Shown: positions 34,545 through 44,447, counted from the first letter of the stretch. The stretch is DNA of 64,000 nt from an uncultured Flavobacteriales bacterium (GCA_903825395.1 CAIKAF010000026.1:18524-82523); one strand, 5' to 3'. Translations and numbers: made by a program. The notes: generated from the sequence alone by a model not told the origin.

Positions 34545-36137
34545 CTATTTAGCTGCCTTGAGCCGTTTTACCAGCATGGCCAGCAAAAGCAAGCCCGATA
34601 TCCAAACTGAAAACCGCCCAAGCCAATCGCCATAAACCACATAGGGTGTAATGCTTTCATTCAGCTGAATCTGCCCTTTTATGGCCCCCTTCGTTTCATA
34701 GGCTAAGGTCTGTTGCACATCGCCCCGTTGATTTATAAAACAAGATATGCCGGTATTGGCAGAACGCGCCACCGACCGCCGGGTTTCAATGGCCCGTAAG
34801 CGGGCATAGGCCAACAGTTGACGGTGCCCGGGGGTGTTGCCCCACCAAGCATCGTTGGTAATAATGCCAAAATGAGTAGCCCCATTGCGCACAAATCGAG
34901 CGCAAAATTCGCCGAAAACAGATTCGTAACACACAATAGGAGCGGTTCGCAAATCTTCCCGCCCCGAATGCACCAAGACTGTCCGTTCTTCTTGGGTGCC
35001 CATATTCCCCATTAAGCCTCCAATGCTATTGAATAAAATGTGCTGTACAGGTTTTAACACCGATGCAAAGGGCAGCCGTTCCACGCCCGGAACCAGTTTG
35101 GATTTGTGGTAAAGCCCTTGACTGCCATCTGGATTCAACAGCAGCGCACTGTTGTGGTCGTCAATCCAGGCGCCCTGCGGACCCGGATTTGCGCTGAGCG
35201 GAACCGGATGCGTATTGGCCGGAAGCCATTCAATGTAGTACACTCCGGTTAACACCGCCGTATGTCCGTTTTTAGTTAAATTTCTAAATGAGGTTAAAGG
35301 TCCTTCCTCATAGCGTTGGTCGGCCCAAATGGGTTGGGGAATGGCCGTTTCAGGAAACAATATCAGGTCGGTACTGCCTCCGGCCGTTTGCTCGGCCAGG
35401 CGCGTCATTTCTGCAATTTGCTGAGCGGACGAGCCATTGAATTTTTCCCTGTAAGGGTCAACATTGGGTTGAATGCACACCATTTCGGCGGGCTTTCCCT
35501 GTTCGGAATAACTGAAATAGCGGATTAGGGAAAATGCCATGGGCAGCACAATCCAGGCCAAGGGTAGGGCCAGCTTTCTGGCGCTGGTTTTTCGGCCCTG
35601 CCTCCACCATTCCCAAGCCAGAATGTTGGCGACCAATACCCAGGCAGTTCCGCCCAAAACGCCTGTAATTTCATACCATTGCACCAAGGAATACCAGCCG
35701 GCAAAACCGTTGCCCAGCTGAAGCCAGGGCCAGGTCAAATCCCAATTCAAGTGCAGGTATTCAAAGCTCAGCCAGAATAACAGCAAGGCCAGATAGCCCC
35801 GTTGCCGCCCAAAACTTCGGCCCAGCTGCTCGGCCAACCACCAAACCACAGCCATAAATAGGGCATTAAATACAATGGCCATAATGGCTCCGCCGGCGGT
35901 GGAGTTCCAAATCCACCATGTAGTAAACGCATTGAAGCTCAGGAAGGTGGCCCAGCTGAGCATGAAAATCCGCAGTCCCTTGCGGGCCGCCGAATCGCTG
36001 CGCACCTGTTCATTAAGCCAGAGCAGGGGAACCAGGGCAAAAAACAGCAGAACGGGCAACCCGCGTTCCGGCCATGCCGCCGCCATCATCACCCCTGAAA
36101 TAAGCGGCAGCAGACCAATTAGAGCCTTTTTATTCAT
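34545..36137 (-). CDS. lnt: Apolipoprotein N-acyltransferase
   Basis: Adds the third acyl chain to the N-terminal cysteine of lipoproteins in the inner membrane. 530 residues: six or so N-terminal TM segments, then a nitrilase-like periplasmic domain with the catalytic Glu in LILFPETAIP (near 257), Lys in YHKSKLVPGVE (near 344) and Cys in IVCYESVFGEF (near 400), and a final TM. Length and motif order are normal. Its presence fits the several predicted lipoproteins in the window. The ATG follows a TACCTTTA box by 4 nt. Confidence 0.95.
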   Translation of the reverse strand: MNKKALIGLLPLISGVMMAAAWPERGLPVLLFFALVPLLWLNEQVRSDSAARKGLRIFMLSWATFLSFNAFTTWWIWNSTAGGAIMAIVFNALFMAVVWWLAEQLGRSFGRQRGYLALLLFWLSFEYLHLNWDLTWPWLQLGNGFAGWYSLVQWYEITGVLGGTAWVLVANILAWEWWRQGRKTSARKLALPLAWIVLPMAFSLIRYFSYSEQGKPAEMVCIQPNVDPYREKFNGSSAQQIAEMTRLAEQTAGGSTDLILFPETAIPQPIWADQRYEEGPLTSFRNLTKNGHTAVLTGVYYIEWLPANTHPVPLSANPGPQGAWIDDHNSALLLNPDGSQGLYHKSKLVPGVERLPFASVLKPVQHILFNSIGGLMGNMGTQEERTVLVHSGREDLRTAPIVCYESVFGEFCARFVRNGATHFGIITNDAWWGNTPGHRQLLAYARLRAIETRRSVARSANTGISCFINQRGDVQQTLAYETKGAIKGQIQLNESITPYVVYGDWLGRFSVWISGLLLLAMLVKRLKAAK

Positions 36138-36141
36138 GGCT

Positions 36142-36149
36142 TAAAGGTA
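36142..36149 (-). promoter_or_regulatory. -7 box of lnt
   Basis: Minus-strand TACCTTTA ending 4 nt before the ATG. Confidence 0.6.
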
Positions 36150-36208
36150 GAAAATTGCTGGGCTTCACCGCCGATGTTTGGGTTAAGAAATGCAAGGGTT
36201 TATGGTTT

Positions 36209-36354
36209 GGGCGGCTGCGGGCTTTCAGCGGTAGTCCGCGGCCGGAAACACCGGGCCCAGCGGCTTTGCGTGGGCTCCCAAGGTCGCCTCCGCAGCACGC
36301 GGGCCCCGTGTTTCCGGCCTTGCGGGCAACCGGCTTCAATCCCTGCCGCAGCCA
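36209..36354 (-). repeat. Family A structured repeat, copy 6
   Basis: Best-preserved stem of the set: GGCCGGAAACAC/GTGTTTCCGGCC, 12 bp perfect. The outer stem is GGCTGCGG/CCGCAGCC, and the loop is GACCTTGGGA. It lies upstream of lnt. Confidence 0.9.
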
Positions 36355-36390
36355 CCTCATGGCTTGCTCCCCCTTTTAAGCCAAAACGCC

Positions 36391-36538
36391 GCCGGCGGGC
36401 GGGATTGAACAAGGTTGCCCGCAAAGACGGTTGGGTTGCTGCCCATGCGCTGCGCAGGCGACCTTGGGAGCCCGCGTAAAGCCATTGGGCAGCCCCAACC
36501 GGCTGCGGACTACCTGTGAAAGCCCGATAACCCGCCCA
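36391..36538 (+). repeat. Family A structured repeat, copy 7
   Basis: Outer stem GGGCGGG/CCCGCCC instead of the usual GCGGC/GCCGC, a compensated change. The third stem is GGTTGGG/CCCAACC and GCTGCCCA/TGGGCAGC. It is opposite in orientation to copy 6 and 36 bp from it, forming an inverted pair between divergent lnt and the carboxylase gene. Confidence 0.9.
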
Positions 36539-36584
36539 AATCCCAATCCCAAACTGTATCTTTAGCCTCACTAATTCACCCGAT

Positions 36585-38213
36585 ATGGACTTGAAGTTCA
36601 ATAAAAACGAGGATGCCCAGCGCCTGCTGCTGTCTGAGCTGAAAACCCGCGCAGAACGCCTGCGCATGGGTGGGGGAGCGGCTAAGCTCGAGAAGCACCG
36701 CAGCCAAGGAAAAATGACGGCCAGAGAACGCATTGATTTTCTGAAAGATAAGGACAGCCCGTTTTTGGAGCTAGGCTTGTTTGCCGGAGACGACATGTAC
36801 AATGAAGATGGGGGTTGCCCCGCCGGCGGAGTGGTTATGGGGCTGGCCACCGTGAGCGGCCGGCAGTGCCTGATTGTGGCCAACGATGCCACAGTAAAGG
36901 CAGGAGCCTGGTTCCCCATTACCGCAAAGAAAAACCTCAGAGCCCAGGAAATTGCCATGGAAAACCGCCTGCCCATTATTTATTTGGTGGACAGTGCCGG
37001 GGTGTATTTGCCCAAACAAGATGAGGTGTTTGCCGACAAAGAACATTTCGGCCGAATTTTCAGGAACAATTCCATCATGTCATCGATGGGAATTACTCAA
37101 ATTGCCGCCGTGATGGGGCCTTGTGTGGCGGGAGGAGCCTACCTGCCCATTCTGAGCGATGAAGCTCTGATTGTGAAGAAAACCGGCTCGATTTTTTTAG
37201 CCGGTTCTTATTTGGTGAAGGCCGCCATAGGGGAAGATGTGGACAATGAAACCCTGGGCGGAGCCTTAACCCATTCTGAAATTTCAGGGGTAACCGATTA
37301 CGCCTGCGAAGACGATGCCGATTGCCTGAAGCGCATCCGCTTTATTATGGATAAGTTGGGTAAAACTCAAGATGCAGGATACGACCGGACCGAGCCGAAA
37401 CTCCCCAAACGCGCCCTGAACGATGTGTATGGCGTGCTGCCCGAAAACCGCGATCAACCCTACGATGTGCGCGAGCTGTTGGAGTGCCTTTGCGATGAAG
37501 GAGAAATTCAAGAATACAAGGCAGGATACGGGAAAACCCTGGTTTGTGCCTATGCCCGAATTGATGGCTGGGCCGTAGGAATTGTAGCCAACCAACGGCT
37601 GGTGGTGAAAAATAAAAAAGGAGAAATGCAGTTTGGGGGCGTGATTTATTCGGATAGCGCCGATAAAGCCGCCCGCTTTATTATGAATTGCAACCAAAAA
37701 CGAATTCCTCTGGTGTTTTTGCATGACGTCACCGGGTTTATGGTGGGCAGTAGATCTGAGCATGGTGGTATTATTAAAGATGGAGCCAAAATGGTGAATG
37801 CCGTTTCAAATTCCATTGTTCCAAAAATCACCGTGGTGATTGGAAATTCGTACGGAGCGGGCAATTACGCCATGTGTGGGAAAGCCTACGATCCGCGGTT
37901 TATCTTTGCTTGGCCCAGCGCACGCATTGCTGTGATGGGCGGAGCTCAGGCCGCCAAAACCCTGCTTCAAATTCAAAAGGCCACGCTAAAGGCCAAAGGA
38001 GAAGAACCCAATGCCCAAGCAGAAGCGCAGCTGCTGGAAACCATTACCCAGCGCTACAATGCCCAAACCAGTCCATATTACGCTGCGGCTCGGCTGTGGG
38101 TAGATGAAATTATAGATCCGGCCCAAACCCGCATGTACATTTCGGCTGGACTTCAGGCGGCAAATCAAGCTCCGGAACAGCGGGCATTTAATCCCGGTGT
38201 GATTCAAACCTAG
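36585..38213 (+). CDS. Acyl-CoA carboxylase beta subunit (methylcrotonyl/propionyl-type carboxyltransferase)
   Basis: Carboxyltransferase subunit of a biotin-dependent acyl-CoA carboxylase. 542 residues with the two crotonase-like halves: the N-half GGVVMGLATVSGRQCLIVANDATVKAG and CVAGGAYLPILSDEALIVKKTGSIFLAGSYLVKAA; the C-half VTGFMVGSRSEHGGIIKDGAKMVNAVSNS and WPSARIAVMGGAQAA. The GAYLPILSDEA and HSEISGVTDYAC blocks look closest to methylcrotonyl-CoA carboxylase beta (leucine breakdown), but propionyl specificity cannot be excluded. No biotin carboxylase alpha subunit is adjacent. A TATCTTTA box is about 25 nt upstream. Confidence 0.88.
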   Translation: MDLKFNKNEDAQRLLLSELKTRAERLRMGGGAAKLEKHRSQGKMTARERIDFLKDKDSPFLELGLFAGDDMYNEDGGCPAGGVVMGLATVSGRQCLIVANDATVKAGAWFPITAKKNLRAQEIAMENRLPIIYLVDSAGVYLPKQDEVFADKEHFGRIFRNNSIMSSMGITQIAAVMGPCVAGGAYLPILSDEALIVKKTGSIFLAGSYLVKAAIGEDVDNETLGGALTHSEISGVTDYACEDDADCLKRIRFIMDKLGKTQDAGYDRTEPKLPKRALNDVYGVLPENRDQPYDVRELLECLCDEGEIQEYKAGYGKTLVCAYARIDGWAVGIVANQRLVVKNKKGEMQFGGVIYSDSADKAARFIMNCNQKRIPLVFLHDVTGFMVGSRSEHGGIIKDGAKMVNAVSNSIVPKITVVIGNSYGAGNYAMCGKAYDPRFIFAWPSARIAVMGGAQAAKTLLQIQKATLKAKGEEPNAQAEAQLLETITQRYNAQTSPYYAAARLWVDEIIDPAQTRMYISAGLQAANQAPEQRAFNPGVIQT

Positions 38214-38330
38214 CCTGGTTTTGCGGGCAACTGTGGCGGTCACATTGAACCTGGAATGCAGGCAGATGCAGTCCGATTCCTGTAAAAATGTGCCGTTGCG
38301 TTGGGCTCTGCCAATTTAGCGTCAGACTTG

Positions 38331-38338
38331 TACCTTTG
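38331..38338 (+). promoter_or_regulatory. -7 box of metG
   Basis: TACCTTTG ending 4 nt before the ATG; a TCTG about 20 bp upstream may be the -33 element. Confidence 0.7.
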
Positions 38339-38342
38339 CACC

Positions 38343-40406
38343 ATGTCGAAACCATTGACGATTACGGCGGCCCTGCCTTATGCCAACGGCCCCTTGCACA
38401 TTGGGCACCTGGCCGGAGCTTATTTGCCGGCCGATATTTTTGCGCGCTATCAGCGGTTGCATGGCCGCGATGTGGCTTTTATATGCGGGTCAGATGAGCA
38501 TGGTGCAGCCATTACCCTGCGCGCCCGAAAAGAGGGAATCAGCCCCAAAGAAATCATTGATACCTATCACGAAATCAATCGGAAGGCCTTTTCTGATTTT
38601 GGTATCTCATTTGATATATACCATCGGACCTCAGATGACTTGCACAAAGAAACGGCTCAGGCCTTTTTCAGCACCCTACTTGAAAAGGGCGCTTTAGAGG
38701 TGCGGGAATCAGAACAGTTTTTTGATGAGCAATTTCAACAATTTTTAGCCGACCGCTACATTACGGGTACCTGTCCGAAATGCAAGCAGCCGGGAGCCTA
38801 TGGCGACCAATGCGAGAAATGTGGCAGCTCGCTGAATCCCGACGATTTAATTCAGCCTCAATCGACCTTGTCGGGCGGCACTCCGGTAAAACGGAAAACC
38901 AAGCATTGGTATTTACCTATGCAGGAGCATCAGGCATGGCTTCAGCAGTGGCTGAGTACCGGAAAATTTGACGGCATGCAAGCCCCGGTTACGGCCCACA
39001 ATCCGGAAGAGTGGAAGTCAAATGTTATGGGGCAGTGCATGTCTTGGCTTCAGGACGGCCTGCGGCCCAGAGCCATGACTCGAGATTTGGATTGGGGAGT
39101 TCCGGTTCCCCTTCCCGATGCCGAGGGAAAAGTGCTGTACGTTTGGTTGGATGCACCTATTGGGTATATTTCGGCCACCAAAGCCTGGGCTAAGGAACAT
39201 GGCCGGTCTTGGCAGCGCCATTGGACCGATCCTGATGCCCGGTTGATCCATTTTATTGGAAAAGACAACATCGTGTTCCATTGCTTAATATTTCCAATTT
39301 TATTAAAAAGCCATGGAGGTTTTGTTCTTCCCGAAAATGTGCCGGCCAATGAATTCCTGAATTTAGAAGGGCAAAAGATTTCTACCAGTCGGAACCATGC
39401 CGTTTGGCTGCACGAATACATGCAGGATCTCCCTGGAAAGCGCGACGAATTGCGGTATGTTTTGTGTTCCATTGCCCCTGAAACGGGCGACAGTGAGTTT
39501 ACCTGGAAGGATTTTCAAACCCGTGTGAACAGTGAATTGGTTGCTGTATTGGGAAATTTGGTGAACCGGGTGATGGTTCTGCACCATTCTTATTTTCAAG
39601 GTCGGTGTTCGCGTGCTGCCGGTTGCGAAAAACCTGAATTGCACAAGGCCGTGGCCCGTATGTACGATGAGGTGCAACAGCATGTTGAGGCCTACCGCTT
39701 TCGAAATGCCCTGCAATCTGTCATGGAATTGGCGCGCGAAGGGAATCGGCACCTCACCGTCTGTGAACCATGGAAAACCATTAAAATCAATCCGGAACAG
39801 GCCCAAGCAGATTTGGAGGATATGCTGTGGATGTTGGCTCACCTGGCGACGGGCTTACAGCCTTTTCTGCCCGATACCGCTCAGCGCATGTTGCACATGC
39901 TAAACCTGCCCGAAAAATTAAATTGGCAGGATGAAATTGGCTGGGAGCGCGAGCATCAACTGAATGCGACGGAAATGTTGTTTGAAAAAATTGAAGATAC
40001 AGCCATGGATGCACAACGCGATAAATTAACACCACAGGCTCCTGAGGTTCAGCCAAATTCTACGCTATCGCCCGCTTTAGGATCCATTTCCTTTCAGGAT
40101 TTTAGTCGATGCGACATTCGTATTGCCACGGTGTTGGCGGCCGAACCTGTTGAAGGAGCCAACCGCTTGCTTAAATTAACTGTTGATACGGGATTGGATA
40201 CCCGCACCGTTGTTAGTGGAATTGCCGAGCATTATGCTCCGGCTGAAGTGGTGGGTCGGCAGGTATGCCTATTGGTGAATTTAGAACCCCGTACATTGCG
40301 GGGCGTTGAAAGCCAGGGAATGATTTTAATGGCTGAAGATGCATCCGGACGGCTCCATTTTGTTTCGCCTCCTGAGGCCGTAAACAACGGAGCTACGGTA
40401 AAATAA
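38343..40406 (+). CDS. metG: Methionine--tRNA ligase
   Basis: 687 residues from MSKPLTITAAL; the ORF track's 14 extra codons run through the promoter. Class I synthetase: HIGH-type LHIGHLAG, a zinc-binding knuckle TGTCPKCKQPGAYGDQCEKCG, and the KMSKS loop as KISTS, a form common in this phylum. A C-terminal tRNA-binding domain (about residues 575-687, FSRCDIRIATVLAAEPV) dimerises and helps tRNA capture. Downstream pabB starts after 7 nt and overlaps tilS, so metG may lead a three-gene transcript. Confidence 0.97.
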   Translation: MSKPLTITAALPYANGPLHIGHLAGAYLPADIFARYQRLHGRDVAFICGSDEHGAAITLRARKEGISPKEIIDTYHEINRKAFSDFGISFDIYHRTSDDLHKETAQAFFSTLLEKGALEVRESEQFFDEQFQQFLADRYITGTCPKCKQPGAYGDQCEKCGSSLNPDDLIQPQSTLSGGTPVKRKTKHWYLPMQEHQAWLQQWLSTGKFDGMQAPVTAHNPEEWKSNVMGQCMSWLQDGLRPRAMTRDLDWGVPVPLPDAEGKVLYVWLDAPIGYISATKAWAKEHGRSWQRHWTDPDARLIHFIGKDNIVFHCLIFPILLKSHGGFVLPENVPANEFLNLEGQKISTSRNHAVWLHEYMQDLPGKRDELRYVLCSIAPETGDSEFTWKDFQTRVNSELVAVLGNLVNRVMVLHHSYFQGRCSRAAGCEKPELHKAVARMYDEVQQHVEAYRFRNALQSVMELAREGNRHLTVCEPWKTIKINPEQAQADLEDMLWMLAHLATGLQPFLPDTAQRMLHMLNLPEKLNWQDEIGWEREHQLNATEMLFEKIEDTAMDAQRDKLTPQAPEVQPNSTLSPALGSISFQDFSRCDIRIATVLAAEPVEGANRLLKLTVDTGLDTRTVVSGIAEHYAPAEVVGRQVCLLVNLEPRTLRGVESQGMILMAEDASGRLHFVSPPEAVNNGATVK

Positions 40407-40413
40407 ATGGTTC

Positions 40414-41733
40414 ATGGCTAGCGAATCTGTACCAGCTTCCTCGTTTCGGGTGCCCGCATTCTGGCCCCTGTTCGAAGAGGCGATACAGCAAGAAAGCCAT
40501 GTGGCGGTGTTTGCCGACCATGGTTTTGCTCCCGAAACCCTTGAGGGAACATACCGCCCACCTTTGGCTTCGATGGTATTGGCCTGGGGCGCCAATGAAG
40601 TTTGGACGGCGGAAGAAGGTGAAAATCCGTTTGCTCAGCCCGATTTGGTGCGGCCCTGGCTGGGGGTTTGGAGTTATGAGCAAGGCTGGCAGGCTGCAGC
40701 TCCCCGAAAAACCCCGGCACATGCCACTGAACCGGCTTCGCCCTCGTTCTTCTCACCCAAGCATGTGTTGTATTTTAACGGGGCAGAATGGAAATACATT
40801 GGAGAAGATGCGGGTGGACCGAGGGAATGGTTGGCCCAAACCGGATGGATAGAGGCTCCAATTCAACAGGAAACCCCAAGGTTGAACGCAGAATGGCAGT
40901 TTCCCCATGCCACCTACATGCACAAAGCCAAAACCCTGTTGGAGCATATTCGCCGGGGAGACATTTATGAAATCAATTTTTGCAATCGATTGCAAATCAC
41001 CTCAGACATTGAATCAGGTTGGGAACAATGGAAGCGGCTTGTTTCGATTTCTCCGATGCCCTTTAGTTGCTATATCAAGACACCTGAATTGGAACTGGTA
41101 TCGGCAAGCCCCGAACGGTTTTTTTCATTGAGGCAGGGGTTGGTCTTTTCTCAACCCATGAAGGGAACCATACCCCGAGCAGGCAATCCGGAGGACGATA
41201 AAATCGCCGCTGAAACCTTAAAAAACAATCAAAAGGAACGTTCTGAAAACATCATGATATGTGATTTGGTGCGGAACGATTTAAGTAAGGTGGCCGAAGC
41301 GGGAACGGTACTGGCGCGCGATGTATGTCAAATTCTTCCGTTTAAAGGCGTACATCAAATGATTTCAACCGTTGAATGCAAGCTTAAATCGGGGTTGAGC
41401 CTGCATGATGTTTGGACAGCTACCTTTCCAATGGGCAGCATGACCGGAGCGCCAAAAGTCAGGGCCATGGAATTGATTGCTGAACTGGAAGAGCAGCCCA
41501 GGGGATATTTTTCTGGCAGTGCCGCTTACTTTATTCCTGAACTTGGTTTTGAAAGCAATGTTATTATTCGCAGTATGATTCGGCAAGGCGATGGGCCTTG
41601 GTATATTGGTGTGGGTTCGGCCCTAACCTTTGACTGTGTGCCGGAAGACGAATGGCAGGAATGTCAATGGAAAATCGCTCCTTTTCGCCGCCTCTTTAAC
41701 CTAGAAATCAGCAACGATGCTCGATCGATTTAA
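40414..41733 (+). CDS. pabB: Aminodeoxychorismate synthase component I
   Basis: Makes 4-amino-4-deoxychorismate from chorismate, en route to folate. 439 residues of the chorismate-binding family. The active-site Lys in QPMKGTIPR (PIKGT in PabB; TrpE has PIAGT) indicates PabB rather than anthranilate synthase. Other blocks: SASPERFF, SENIMICDLVRNDLSKVA, TFPMGSMTGAPKVRAM, and FESNVIIRSMI. Component II (PabA) is not adjacent. The last 17 nt overlap tilS. Confidence 0.9.
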   Translation: MASESVPASSFRVPAFWPLFEEAIQQESHVAVFADHGFAPETLEGTYRPPLASMVLAWGANEVWTAEEGENPFAQPDLVRPWLGVWSYEQGWQAAAPRKTPAHATEPASPSFFSPKHVLYFNGAEWKYIGEDAGGPREWLAQTGWIEAPIQQETPRLNAEWQFPHATYMHKAKTLLEHIRRGDIYEINFCNRLQITSDIESGWEQWKRLVSISPMPFSCYIKTPELELVSASPERFFSLRQGLVFSQPMKGTIPRAGNPEDDKIAAETLKNNQKERSENIMICDLVRNDLSKVAEAGTVLARDVCQILPFKGVHQMISTVECKLKSGLSLHDVWTATFPMGSMTGAPKVRAMELIAELEEQPRGYFSGSAAYFIPELGFESNVIIRSMIRQGDGPWYIGVGSALTFDCVPEDEWQECQWKIAPFRRLFNLEISNDARSI

Positions 41734-43036
41734 GGCCTTTATTCTTACCTATGGAATGCCCGAACCGCCAAGTCGAATTCTGGCCATGGTGAGTGGAGGG
41801 GCAGATTCAATGGTTTTACTCCATTTGCTTCAACAGGCAGGATATTCTGTCCAGGTGTTGCATGTTAATTATGGATTAAGGGGGAACGAATCCGACATGG
41901 ATCAACAGCTGTTGGAATCGTATTGTCAGCGTCAGGGTTTGGAATGCAAGGTAATTCGGTGTAGTCCAGGCCAACTCACAGGAAACATTCAAACGGCCGC
42001 CAGAGAATTGAGGTATCGGGAAGCTGAAGCTTGGATGAACGAGGCTGGATTTGACGCCATAGCCACCGGGCACCAATTGGACGATGCCTTAGAAACCTGT
42101 TGGCTCAATTTGATTCGTGGAACAGGCATTGAAGGCTTGAAGGGGATTGCTCCCTATTCCGGACGAAAAATGCGCCCTTTGCTGTGGGCCACCGCCGATG
42201 AGGTGCGTGCCTTTGCTAAAAGCCAAGGCATTCCATGGCGGGAAGACCAAAGCAACAGCAGCGATGCCTATCGGCGTAATGTACTGAGAAATCAAATCCT
42301 GCCCCAGCTTAAGACCTGGAATCCTAAATGGGCAGAGGGATTTGCTCAGACCTTGGATAAATTGCAAACCACAGCGGAACTGCAACGGGTGCACATCAAC
42401 CGGATTCGACAGCAGTTGCTGCACGAAGACGACAGCACCGGCCACCTGAAAATTTCGGTCTTGGAATTGGCCGGGTCCGGCATCAATGAAACCACCATGG
42501 GCTGGTTGCTGATGCCCTTGGGCTTTTCTGAGGCCCAAGGGCGCCGTGTTTTTTCTTTGCCGCAAGGAGAAAACGGAAAAAAAATAATCGGAGAAACCCA
42601 TACGGCCAGCCTACAAATGCCCTTTATTTTCATTACTGAAAATGTGGAAGAGCCCAATTGGGAATGGAAAGGCAGTGTGCAGGAATTGCTGGAAGGTGCA
42701 GTGCATGGAATCGCTGCTGAGGTTCGGAATGCAGCTGAATTGAGTCCAGACCCGAATCGGTGTTCGGTGGGAATTCGTTCCTTGAATGACCAAGTATGCA
42801 TTCGACCTTGGAAAGCGGGCGACCGCATTTATTTTGGCAGGGGCCATAAAAATGTGAGCGATGTCATCAATGAAGCCTCGGTGTTGAATCCATTGAAGTC
42901 AATGGTTTATGTGGTTGAAATGGAGGGAGATGTGGTTTGGGTGCAGGGAATTCGAAAGGCTCCTTTGCGGCAGGACGAGGGAGAAATGTACTTGGATTTG
43001 CATTGGAATGTACACCCCCACCATTCCGATATTTAA
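41717..43036 (+). CDS. tilS: tRNA(Ile)-lysidine synthase
   Basis: Modifies C34 of tRNA-Ile(CAU) to lysidine so that AUA is read as isoleucine. 439 residues: the N-type ATP pyrophosphatase motif SGGADSMVLLH near residues 27-37, HVNYGLRGNESDMD, and ATGHQLDDALET, then a C-terminal domain with WKAGDRIYFGRGHKNVSDVIN. The start overlaps pabB by 17 nt. Essential in most bacteria. Confidence 0.96.
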   Translation: MLDRFKAFILTYGMPEPPSRILAMVSGGADSMVLLHLLQQAGYSVQVLHVNYGLRGNESDMDQQLLESYCQRQGLECKVIRCSPGQLTGNIQTAARELRYREAEAWMNEAGFDAIATGHQLDDALETCWLNLIRGTGIEGLKGIAPYSGRKMRPLLWATADEVRAFAKSQGIPWREDQSNSSDAYRRNVLRNQILPQLKTWNPKWAEGFAQTLDKLQTTAELQRVHINRIRQQLLHEDDSTGHLKISVLELAGSGINETTMGWLLMPLGFSEAQGRRVFSLPQGENGKKIIGETHTASLQMPFIFITENVEEPNWEWKGSVQELLEGAVHGIAAEVRNAAELSPDPNRCSVGIRSLNDQVCIRPWKAGDRIYFGRGHKNVSDVINEASVLNPLKSMVYVVEMEGDVVWVQGIRKAPLRQDEGEMYLDLHWNVHPHHSDI

Positions 43037-43506
43037 TTGAATTCCCAGCGTCGGCTTTCTGTTTTGATGAACCGCCGAACCACCTCTCGATCGGTTCCCG
43101 GGCGTAAATCAGAAAAAATTAATTTCATCTTTCTCAGTCCGTCTTTTTCCAGGGCAATGATGCTGGGTTGGCGGTTTTGCTGAGCCTGAAAGAAAAAACC
43201 AGCCGCCCTTTTTTTGCCTAGGTATGTGGATTGTATTGCACTTTTGGGAGCCGTGTAAAAGCAAATCAACCGCCCTTCTTTTTCTGCAATCAGCCATCGT
43301 TCCTCCATTTTAGAATTCGAATACGATAAAACGCCTTCTAAACTTCCATTTTGGTGGCGCGTCCAGGTAAATACCTGGCTCGCTCCCGATTCCGATTGCC
43401 ATTGGCCCACCAACCAGTACATAGAGCGAATCAGGGGTTGGTTTTGTTGGCTTTTTAGCGGGGTCAGCAACCAAACGAAGGCAAAACTAAAAATGAAATA
43501 CCTCAT
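43033..43506 (-). CDS. Exported protein of unknown function (DUF6265-like)
   Basis: 157 residues from MRYFIFSFAFVWLL, a signal peptide; the ORF track start lies in the upstream Ppx/GppA gene. The mature part YWLVGQWQSESGASQVFTWTRHQNGSLEGVLSY resembles lipocalin-like domains of the DUF6265 type: W-L-x-G-x-W, then G, then S. Start overlaps the Ppx/GppA stop by 4 nt, and the end overlaps tilS convergently by 4 nt. It is the last gene of a four-gene overlapping operon. Confidence 0.7.
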   Translation of the reverse strand: MRYFIFSFAFVWLLTPLKSQQNQPLIRSMYWLVGQWQSESGASQVFTWTRHQNGSLEGVLSYSNSKMEERWLIAEKEGRLICFYTAPKSAIQSTYLGKKRAAGFFFQAQQNRQPSIIALEKDGLRKMKLIFSDLRPGTDREVVRRFIKTESRRWEFN

Positions 43507-44447
43507 TTCTGTTTTCGTTCGTGTAGCCAATCGGCCAATACGCCTTCTTTCAATGAAATCCGAGTGCAGTGTACCTGGGGAATGGACCATTGATGAACGA
43601 TGAAATTAACCTGTAAAATAGAAGCCAGGAACATGGGAGCCCTGAATTCCAACATGCCTGGAATTTGAAGTCGCTCCTGCAGCCGGGTGGGAATAAGCCG
43701 ATCTGTCCAGTACTCAATACTTGAATCGGCCAGCGGATGGCTGCTGTACGATTCAATTCCATGGCCATATTTCCGATGGGATTCCATTTGCACCAACGTA
43801 TCGAAAAAACCGCTGCTGCCCACCAAAAATTCCGGCTTATGGTGTTGAAGAAGATCACGCATTGGAGCAATTTGCTCTTCCAACCAGACATAGGTTGATG
43901 GGACTTGTTCTGGAAGCAAGGGGTCGGCCAAGGCCAAAATTTCTTGCAGTCGAGTGGCTCCGATGGGGAAACTCCAAAGTCCTGCCAGCCCTTGAGGACC
44001 GAATGCAATAAACTCGGTCGAGGCCCCTCCCACATCCATAATCAATCCATTTTGCTTGCCAAAATTCAAATGCGTTTGAACCCCTTTAAAGATAAATTCG
44101 GCTTCTTGTTCTCCGCTGATGATATGAATGGGAATGCCGGTTTGTCGGAATAGACGTTCGGCCACCTCGGTCCCGTTCTGGGCATACCTGAGCGCGGCGG
44201 TAGCTATGCCTTTCCATTGTATAGGGCCAACATGGGCGGCCATGGCTTTGAAATCAAGCAGGGCCTGCTGAGCGCGCTGTTCCGCCTCGGGCAGAATGCG
44301 TTTGGTTTCATGACTTCCCTTGCCGAGCATAACCGGGCTTCGGTCTTGGTGCAGGACCTCGGTGTGTTCACCGTCGGTTTTGGCCAATAAAAAATTGAAG
44401 GTGTTCGACCCTACATCTACAATGCCTAGGAAATTAGGATGTTTCAT
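43503..44447 (-). CDS. Ppx/GppA family exopolyphosphatase / pppGpp phosphatase
   Basis: 314 residues of the ASKHA-fold Ppx/GppA family, which remove phosphate from polyphosphate or convert pppGpp to ppGpp. Conserved blocks: GIVDVGSNTFNFLL, GIATAALRYAQNG (usual ATSA), ISGEQEAEFIFKGV and LIMDVGGASTEFI. The C-terminal domain of full Ppx (about 500 aa) is absent, as in the short GppA-like branch. ATGA overlaps join it to the ABC permease gene upstream and the small exported gene downstream. Confidence 0.92.
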   Translation of the reverse strand: MKHPNFLGIVDVGSNTFNFLLAKTDGEHTEVLHQDRSPVMLGKGSHETKRILPEAEQRAQQALLDFKAMAAHVGPIQWKGIATAALRYAQNGTEVAERLFRQTGIPIHIISGEQEAEFIFKGVQTHLNFGKQNGLIMDVGGASTEFIAFGPQGLAGLWSFPIGATRLQEILALADPLLPEQVPSTYVWLEEQIAPMRDLLQHHKPEFLVGSSGFFDTLVQMESHRKYGHGIESYSSHPLADSSIEYWTDRLIPTRLQERLQIPGMLEFRAPMFLASILQVNFIVHQWSIPQVHCTRISLKEGVLADWLHERKQK

